64,000 nucleotides of DNA from Silene conica (taxonomy: Eukaryota > Streptophyta > Magnoliopsida > Caryophyllales > Caryophyllaceae). Below, piece by piece: positions 47,901 to 64,000 of the stretch (position 1 is its first letter; each line of letters opens with the position of its first letter). The notes beneath the pieces were generated by a model, which ran no database searches, was not told the DNA's origin, and saw only the letters and a program-made list of their open reading frames with translations. The position numbers and the translations under genes are program-made. The stretch spans positions 74,130,641 through 74,194,640 of the forward strand of contig CM055313.2 in assembly GCA_029255685.2 (NCBI GenBank), in the 5' to 3' direction.

Positions 47901-48992
47901 GTATTTGGACCACGAAATTTATGAATCACCTAATTTACTTTCATGGCGAAGAAAATGCCACTGATTTGAAATATTAGGTGCGACATTTGCCAATTGCGTT
48001 TGTAATCTTGCCAGATGATTAAGTAGATGGATGGAAACAGCTCCACTTATGTTACTTCAATACTTCGGTTGTGGGCTGCATGTCGCCCATGACAGTCCTT
48101 GCAAAACAGCCGGCGATACTCAAATCATTGATATTTTTAGGATTAGTACAAAATATTTGTGGCCAGCGTTATATAACCGATGGAGCAAAAGACTCTCTAG
48201 TCACTATGGTTTGATCAGAGTATAAGTTGTGATGGAATGAAGTAAAATGAGTCGATAAAGGAGTTATATTCTTTACTGTGAAATCCGTAGTAAGAAGTAA
48301 TAGTCACTTGATATAATTTTCAACGGGATTTTTATTTGGGTCTTTTGCATGCAAGTTCTTGCGTGTTAATACAAAGGTAAAGTTGCATACATCCAATTCC
48401 CTTACCCAACCATTATAGCCATCTAGGGGAATCCTTAGATCAGTAGCGTTATTTTTTGGTTTGGTATTACTGAGTAATGTAACGCTTCAATTGTCGTTAT
48501 ACACATTATGCATTGTTTTGGCGTTTTGGGAAATTTGTCTATGCTAACTATATGTTTGTATTTTGATGCAGCCGTGTACCTGATGTCAGTTTCACTTCTT
48601 GCTGGTTTCTGGGGACAATACTTTGTTAGGAAACTAGTTGCATTTCTGAAAAGAGCTTCTATCATTGTTTTCATCCTCTCTGCCGTCATCTTTGCCAGTG
48701 CTTTAACGATGGGTAAGTACACGTTATTTTTGAATACACGCGTCACTTCACTAATTAATAAAATTATCACAATCCTTCCTTTTTTTTTTTACCCTAAAAT
48801 GGGCATTATGCAAAAAATAAAAATGACCAAGGATTTTGGATGCTACGACATGCATCCGTCCCTGTTATTCAACAACTCACAAGTTAGTTCTGCTGATTTG
48901 TTCTGTTAGGTGTGGTTGGGATTGAGAAGAGCATTCAAATGATACAGAGTCACGAGTTCATGGGTTTTCTGGACTTCTGTACAAATCAATGA
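44943..48992 (+). CDS. TauE/SafE-family membrane protein (putative anion or sulfite exporter)
   Basis: A polytopic membrane protein of a family whose bacterial members export sulfonates or sulfite. The plant substrate is mostly unknown, so the transport role is inferred. Twelve exons join in frame: 44943-45095, 45273-45432, 45683-45883, 46280-46341, 46449-46497, 46595-46650, 46822-46908, 47149-47199, 47353-47592, 47756-47849, 48572-48712, 48910-48992 (1377 nt, 458 aa). A hydrophobic N-terminal segment (residues about 5-25) may be a signal or first membrane helix. The two glycine-rich half repeats typical of the family are visible: '[18 protein letters not shown]' (69-86) and '[18 protein letters not shown]' (about 328-345). 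Between them lie helices such as '[16 protein letters not shown]' and '[17 protein letters not shown]', and '[13 protein letters not shown]' lies near the end. It converges with the SR-protein kinase gene downstream. Confidence 0.94.
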
Positions 48993-50558
48993 CCCTGAAT
49001 CCTGATCCCTACGACAAGACAAAAGTTTACAATTCTTGATTTTTCATCAAAGACCAAGAGTTCAATAGTAATACTATTGTCAAGTTTCTGAAATATCCGC
49101 CTCCGAACTAAAACATTCTGAAATGCTCCGTGCTGGTCAATAACTTGTTGACCAACACAAGGTTATTGTTTCATGGAAAAATAAATAAACAAGAAAGTGT
49201 ATTCTTGTTGATATTAGTGTTAGCTTCTGGCCAACACCATTGGTATAGTTTTAAGGTCAGTTGTAAGTAGCATAGTACTCGGAACTCCGTAATCCGTATC
49301 ATTGTTCATTTTTGGTGGATTGTTTGTTCAAGATTATGTAAACAGATACTTCATTGTCGCTAAACCGTGATTATGGTGAATTGGTGATCCGTGTTCTTGT
49401 TTTATGGGAACTACACGGATTTGTCTCATTCTGAAATTTATCGTTTTGTATACCCACAGTCGTAAATTGTAATGCTCAAAACTGGGTTTGGAAGTTGGAA
49501 TCCGTCAGCAGTGAAAGAGCATTTCCCTATTTACACAGAAAGACGGCCTGGTCAAGAGCATATCCCACCTTGCAATGACTTTGAATTATATTTCCTCCGT
49601 CCCAATTATTATTTACGTCTTGGTCAAATACTCATAAATTTTTTAAACAAATGATTGGTAAAATGACAACATTTACGATAAACTCAGTTTTGACCTCGTC
49701 CAAGTAAGTGCTCAACCAGGATGGCGGTTTGCTCCGCTTGGACATGTCTGGTTGCGCATTACATAGACCGCTAATGATCTGGCGCTTCAATCAATTTGGA
49801 TGAGTGATTATAAAAGTTTGCTCAAATTGAAGGTTCGGTGAAGTTGTGGACCTTTATACTAACAATCATGTTTGTTGAAGGATGATGACAGCAACCGAAC
49901 CGAACCGAACCGAACCAAATGTCAATTCAGGCCATACCAACTATGATTCCTCTATTTTGCATTTTTGCATAAAATCGTACAACATCCCAGCACTCGTACC
50001 AACTACAATTTCCACAAGTAAACAACGAGCACTCAATATAGCAAATGCCGGCTAGAATATTGCCGCTAATGTTATCAAAGGGTATATTCATATTTACGAT
50101 TTCAGCATAAGTAAACGTCTTCATTTATAGACACTCAAGTTTTTAAGGGTGATATTCAGAACTGGGTTCAAAACTTATCAGCATTATAAAGAGTCGTGAT
50201 AATTTCCTTCGTACCAAAAGATAATAAAATGAATGAAGGTCATTAATCGTAATATTTTACATGGATTCTTTTCACAATCGACAGTCTTAAAAATAGGGCA
50301 TTTGTGCACACACTAGACATGATTGTACAATTGGGACTCAATCAAGTGCCTGTGGAGTTGCAGAGTTCAGGATCCTTGCGGGACTTGTAGAGCTTGGAAC
50401 TCAAGTCAATGTTTCTCTATTCATGACGAAAGAATGCATCCGCCCCATACCACCCACAAAAACAATGTCGCGTCTATAATTAGACACAACTTGGGAAGGG
50501 ATGAAGAAAGTTCAGGGTTAAATATCAGAAAACTTGAGTACATGACGAAAGCAGTCAC
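48993..50558. other. Intergenic DNA between convergent genes
   Basis: The left part should hold the 3' UTR of the TauE/SafE gene and the right part that of the SR-protein kinase gene. A short pentamer run (AACCG, four to five copies) lies at 49893-49917. No other gene or element is recognised. Confidence 0.4.
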
Positions 50559-59443
<8,885 letters not shown>

Positions 59444-59634
59444 TTAAACGATAATAATGACACCTGGCGATATTAAGACAATTTTGAAAGCATACAATCT
59501 CTTTTTATAACTTTTTTCTCCAAAAATATTTTCAAAAGATTTATTACCAAAACACAATCAATTTTATTTTTAAACGATCATAATGATAGCTGATGATATT
59601 AAGACAATTTTAAAAGCGTACAATCTCTTTATAA
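59444..59634. repeat. Pair of ~66-bp direct repeats
   Basis: 'TAAACGATAATAATGACACC' (59444-59509) recurs as 'TAAACGATCATAATGATAGC' (59571-59634). Both continue 'GATATTAAGACAATTTT-AAAGC-TACAATCTCTTT'. The copies are about 126 bp apart and 85-90% alike. They lie between the SRPK and HD-Zip genes. Confidence 0.75.
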
Positions 59635-59921
59635 CTCATTCCACATTAATTATCATATCATTGAAATCATTGAAAGTTAAATGTTCAAGAACCTTATACC
59701 TTGTGATACTCGAGTTATAACATAGGTTCAAATCTCGTCAACATTAAAATCGCCATTATACTCCTTTTAGACCAAAACAAAATGTCATACAAAATCCTAG
59801 TCTACTTAACTAAAAAAACACCAAACTATTTGTAACATTATAGGAGTATCAACTAAGTAATTGAAACTAATTTCTGAATCAAGAAGAAATAAAACATAAA
59901 GAAAGAGAAGATTGAAGGCGA

Positions 59922-62407
59922 TTAAGAGTAAGCACCCAAATAAAGTGGTGGTAAAGAGCCAAAATAATTGACGTGGTTGTATAGATGGTTGGCTTCATTA
60001 TATTGGTCAATTTTGGAAATGCCTTCTGATAATTCATGATGATGCTTCTTAAATCTTTGAGCTTCAACCTTTGTGCTTTCAACCTCTTCAATTTCAGAGA
60101 CTTCCTTGCATGCCAATGCCACTCTTACTTCTTTCCCCTTTTTTACTTCCATCAGCATTGACTTTAATCGTACTACCTGCTTAATTTTATTAATTCTTTA
60201 ATGCTCACACATAACATATCTAATATTTTCTACTAATAATTCATTACTCAAATTCTCATTTCCGTTTGAAATGAAAAGGGACTGAAATAAATTTAGACTG
60301 ACCATTTTTGTATACTTATAGGGATTTATGAGAATTTTATTGTCTATATAAAGTACCGCACCGAAAATGGAATTAATAACATTGATTATAAATAAAAGAA
60401 ACATAATTTAAATAGAATTAAAAACGTAATTTATATATTGGTTAGGGTGTACATTGATATGATTATTATGATATACTCAACATATCTAAAAAAATTTCAT
60501 CATAGAATTACACTTAGAGCAAGTGCAATGGTGAGCTAATGTACTATTAGCTTGAGTTGCCACATCATATTTTTTAAGCTATATTATTTTGAGCTACAAT
60601 TGCATACAATGGTTTCAAGCTAGTTTAAATGGACCCACATACAACAAAAATTCCAAGTTTTTTATTTAAATAATTAATTTTTATAAGAAACTTTAATTTG
60701 ATAGGTTGAAATTTTGGGATGGGGCATTTGAGCTAGTAGCTTAATGGGGCTAGTAGCTTGATTAAAGCTAATACAAAAGTAGAGGTACAATGGTTTGGCT
60801 ACTAGCTTACAACTTTTTATATTTGCAAGCAAGTCCCTTAGCTAAACCATTGCACTTGCCCTTAGAGCATCTCCAATGGTTTGTTTTAGGGACTTGCTTG
60901 CAATATTTATAAAATAGCAAGCAAGTAGCTTACCATTGGAGTAAAGAAATATTCATGTAGCTTATAAGCATGGTAGCTCTACCAAGCATGTAGTTAGGTT
61001 TTAAAAAAATAAAAATAAAATAAAAGGTAAGTTTATGATTGGAGGAATATCTTATTGTGGGACCCATAATATTAGAAAATGTTGTATCCCACCATTGGAG
61101 CGATATATAGTCGAAGAGCAAAATAGCTTAAAAAACTGTATTAATAAATCAAGCTACAACGTGTTGTAGCTGTCCATTGGAGATGCTCTTAGGGTAATTC
61201 CAATGCTTACACTTAGGGACTTGCCTGCAATTATTAAAAATATCAAACGGTATGCTTACCATTGGAGATGAAAAGCATAATCTTGCTTGTAAGCTATTCT
61301 AGCCTAGGTAGTAGGTAGCACCAAAAAGATACGAACGTAACACTAAACGTGACACGGTATCCCATAAAAATAGGACACAAGACACATTATTTAAATTTAA
61401 TAAAATATATTTCATAGTTATAAATGTTTGATTTTTTTTTTTTGTAAAAATTCGAATATGATATTAAATTTAATAAGGGATGGTATACCCAAAAAATGTC
61501 CAAATATCATAATGGACATGTGTCTAACTAAATGACGAAATTAAACACGGCTTTATAGGCGTCCGACACGTTTAGACATATGTCTGATAATTGTCGGACT
61601 TCGAAACGATGTAAATATAAGACGACTGATTAAAAGGAGTACCCGTACTACCTACCTTGTAACTTTACCAAGCTACATGGCTTGCTTTTAAATGAAAAAT
61701 AGGTAATTAAAAAATAATAAAATAATTTAAAATATTATATTTATTGTTATATGCGGTGTTGTAATAAGGGTAAATATTATTTGTAGTTTAGAGATAAAAT
61801 TTTGGTAAGTTTTAACACAAGACTCTTTTAAGACTACCAAATAATTTACCGAAGTCTTAAAAAAGTCTTGAGTTGAGTCTTGTAAATCTAAGACTCAACT
61901 TAAGACTTTAAGAGAGTTTTTTTTACCCTATTTTCAATGAAAATTATTCATGAATCTCATGTTTCATTTTTTTTTGTTTGAAAAAAAAGGTGATTTAGAA
62001 AAGTAGAATTTAAGGTGAGTCTGACGGATAATGTATAAAGTCTTAGATGAATATGGGTGAGTCTAAACAATAAAGAAATAATAAAAGTGAATGAAAATTT
62101 GACCTAACATAATTTTAAGACATTAAAGAATTTTATAAATAATCTTACTCTAAGCTACAATAATATATTATAAATTTATATATCATTGAAGGAGGATGTA
62201 GAGATTGTTCATCGGCAAAACTTCTCCCCCACTTTAGGTTCAGTGATATCTTGGTCAATTTTAATTAAATAGATGTAACACAAATAATATTTTAAACGGT
62301 TTTATTGTGCCCTAAGGGCACCCGCATCAGTGTTATTGTAAAACCATTTTATGATTGTAACTAATCAACATCATAATCATGCTTAAGAGTATCATAATTC
62401 ATACGGA

Positions 62408-62453
<46 letters not shown>

Positions 62454-63388
62454 TACTAAGATGATTAGTTAATAACTAACCTCATCTTGGAGCTTTTGCT
62501 TCTCCCTAAGCACAAGAGCATAGTCATGCTTAAGAGTATCATACAAATGCTCAACCTTCTTAGCCTTCCACCTAGCTCGCCTATTCTGGAACCATACTGC
62601 CACTTGTCGCGGTTCCATCCCCAGCTCTTCCGCTAGCTTCATTTTCCTGCATGGCTCAAGCTTTCTCTCTACTTGGAAACTGTTCTCCAAGGACTCGAGT
62701 TGATTTGTGGTTAATCGCTTGTTTCTCTTTTCGTAATTTCCGTATTGCATCACGGGACTTCTCTCCCTATTTTGTGGACATGCTGCTACTATCTCTCCTT
62801 CATCATACTGCCTTACGTCCAACACTTCACAAAAATTATGGCACACCACTTAATATATTACAATAATAATGTCACACAAAAAATTACACCCTTTTTATAT
62901 ACATTTTATTTAGACCTAAATAAATAAGTAAATGACTCGTGTAGTCGTGTAGTATTGATATAACAATCCCCATTCAAGATAATGTGAAGACTAGTTATTT
63001 ATTTCAAACATAGATTCTATCTAGGACTGAAACATTAATCTTACCTGTATTTCTAATCATGGTTATCTTTCTTCAGAAAAACTATTGTGTATATATTTTT
63101 TTCTAAAAGTTCGCTCGATTTTGATCTAGTAGGCCTGTACTTTGTTTCGTCCATGATTATATTCCTCACAGTTTTAAAATAATGTATGTATATATATTAA
63201 GAAAAACAAGATTAGTAAATTTTGTTATTACAAATAGTTTTCTTGTAAACAAAAAAGATGACAAAAATGAAGTCTTATTACTTACCATGGAAGGGATGTA
63301 AGTTGGAGTTGCACAAGAAATGAGTGAAGGAATCATTTGGACAAGAATCGAAAGGAGATGACCCTAAAATTTTACTATTCCAATCCAT
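59922..63388 (-). CDS. HD-Zip class I homeodomain-leucine zipper transcription factor
   Basis: A DNA-binding dimer expected to recognise a pseudopalindromic CAATNATTG site. Three exons on the minus strand: 63388-63286, 62848-62481, 60176-59922 (726 nt, 241 aa). The start is the ATG of '[13 protein letters not shown]', 34 codons before the first splice. The homeodomain spans about residues 75-132, with the recognition helix '[16 protein letters not shown]' (117-132). The zipper follows directly with heptad positions V133, L140, V147, L154, L161 and V168. The short length, the exon break just after 'KLQDE' (157) and the homeodomain wording suggest the ATHB-22/ATHB-51 (LMI1) branch, which acts in meristem identity and leaf form; this is from memory of the family. 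Exon 3 encodes an acidic and basic mixed tail ending 'PPLYLGAYS'. Intron 2 (2.3 kb) is full of MITEs and has a long TA microsatellite. Confidence 0.92.
60517..60861. mobile_element. Harbinger-like MITE 1 in HD-Zip intron 2
   Basis: Ends GAGCAAGTGCAATGG and CCATTGCACTTGCCC are inverted copies. TTA is found at both sides (60514-60516, 60862-60864), fitting PIF/Harbinger. The 345-bp body contains further 'TAGCTTG' and 'GCTAGTAGCTT' motifs and no coding sequence. Confidence 0.87.
60865..61188. mobile_element. Harbinger-like MITE 2 in HD-Zip intron 2
   Basis: Ends GAGCATCTCCAATGG and CCATTGGAGATGCTC are a perfect 15-bp inverted match. TTA flanks both sides (60862-60864, 61189-61191). The left TTA is shared with MITE 1, so the two abut with only that trinucleotide between them. 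Non-coding, 324 bp. Confidence 0.9.
61192..61312. mobile_element. Third MITE-like fragment next to MITE 2
   Basis: Starting directly after the TTA at 61189-61191, 'GGGTAATTCCAATGC' resembles the MITE ends. 'GGGACTTGCCTGCAATTATT' and 'TTACCATTGGAGATG' follow, which are motifs also found inside MITE 2. No clear right end exists, so this looks like a deleted relative. Confidence 0.55.
61313..62408. other. Remainder of HD-Zip intron 2
   Basis: Around 61310-61620 there are 'GTCCGACACG' and 'GGACATGTGTC' motifs like those at 39640-39780 in inverted orientation, probably a dispersed repeat. 61780-61920 has repeats of 'AAGACT' and 'GAGTCTT'. No coding sequence. Confidence 0.4.
62412..62450. repeat. 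(TA)n microsatellite
   Basis: About 39 bases of uninterrupted TA repeats, some 30 bp inside intron 2 from the 5' splice site of HD-Zip exon 2. Such runs are usually length-variable. Confidence 0.95.
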
Positions 63389-64000
63389 AATTTTGCCTTC
63401 CTTTTCTAGTCATAGTAAAAACTATCCTAAAACTACAAGGGTAAATATATGGATAAATTTATGGACCCTTCTACTCATCATTGTGTAAGCTTTTGTCGGT
63501 AAAAATGCTAAAAAGTGTGAAAAAGACTTCACGGCCTTCATCACTTTCCATATCTGTTGGAAAATGTTTGAAAGGGAACAGTGGAACACAGACAAATAAA
63601 CTCTGCTTAACTCATGCATGGTTGTTAAAAACCCGATTCGAATGCCACTCGCACTATCTATTTATTTTTTCTCATAAATTTAAAATCGTTTGATAATGCC
63701 AAATGCGATATAGATCTCTAGAAGAAAATGGATTTTCAATTTCTTTTTTAGGAAATGCAAACCAAGTTTTGTTGGATATATAGGGTTGTTGTTGGGGTTT
63801 TTGGTACAAATAATATAAGGTTGCAAAGACACAATATTTTGTTATGTAATTAATCACAAACCAACTTGTATTATTATTCAAACAATAACAATAATACAAT
63901 CAATCCTCAAACACTTAACTACTAGCCAAGATTTCCAACTATGCTTAACTCGTGATATTAAGCACTACACTCTTACTTTCTAACATGACTAGTGACCTTT
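63389..64000 (-). promoter_or_regulatory. Upstream region of the HD-Zip gene
   Basis: This 612-bp end of the window lies before the HD-Zip start codon and should include its 5' UTR and proximal promoter. I see no gene and no distinct TATA element that I can defend. Confidence 0.35.

Noticed and set aside
49893..49917. AACCG repeats as a telomere-like array
   Set aside because: The unit is five bases, not the plant TTTAGGG heptamer, and only four to five copies are present.

Overview
This window reads as nuclear DNA of a flowering plant. The genes carry GT-AG introns, five plant gene families are recognisable, and the space between genes is AT-rich and crowded with plant transposable elements. 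The element types (Copia, CACTA, Mutator-like, Harbinger-like, hAT, Mariner/Stowaway, L1- and RTE-type LINEs, an Au-like SINE) fit a core eudicot. My guess is Caryophyllales, perhaps Caryophyllaceae; that is an impression from repeat style, not proven.

Layout. Positions 1-22,000 are a transposon-rich block without a host gene. It holds an Au-like SINE, a 983-bp TRIM-like LTR element, and a four-level nest: a Mutator-like element (2605-12253, 9-bp target duplication) contains a gag-pol-less Copia-type element (4196-11251, 5-bp duplication), which contains a CACTA element (5161-9301, 3-bp duplication) that carries LINE coding debris. One LTR of the Copia-type element also holds a hAT-type MITE (8-bp duplication). 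Further right come a second hAT-type MITE, a Gypsy-like LTR fragment, a decayed Copia polyprotein, a Harbinger-like MITE split by a second small Copia element, and a Mariner-like element with a truncated transposase.

Positions 22,200-64,000 hold five host genes, all with complete reading frames once spliced: cytosolic pyruvate kinase (+, 16 exons, 527 aa), an F-box/PP2-domain protein of the PP2-A15 type (+, 3 exons, 298 aa), a TauE/SafE-family membrane protein (+, 12 exons, 458 aa), an SR-protein kinase (-, 5 exons, 563 aa) and an HD-Zip class I homeodomain protein (-, 3 exons, 241 aa). They have unrelated jobs (glycolysis, ubiquitin ligase targeting, membrane transport, splicing control, transcription) and form no cluster. 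Their long introns are where many younger elements sit: a LINE and a MITE in the kinase gene of glycolysis, a Harbinger-like MITE in the F-box gene, an RTE LINE in the SR-protein kinase gene, and a head-to-tail MITE array in the HD-Zip gene.

I found no new multi-gene system. The most informative signals are the nested insertions, which can be ordered in time by their target duplications, and the families of non-autonomous elements that recur in the window.
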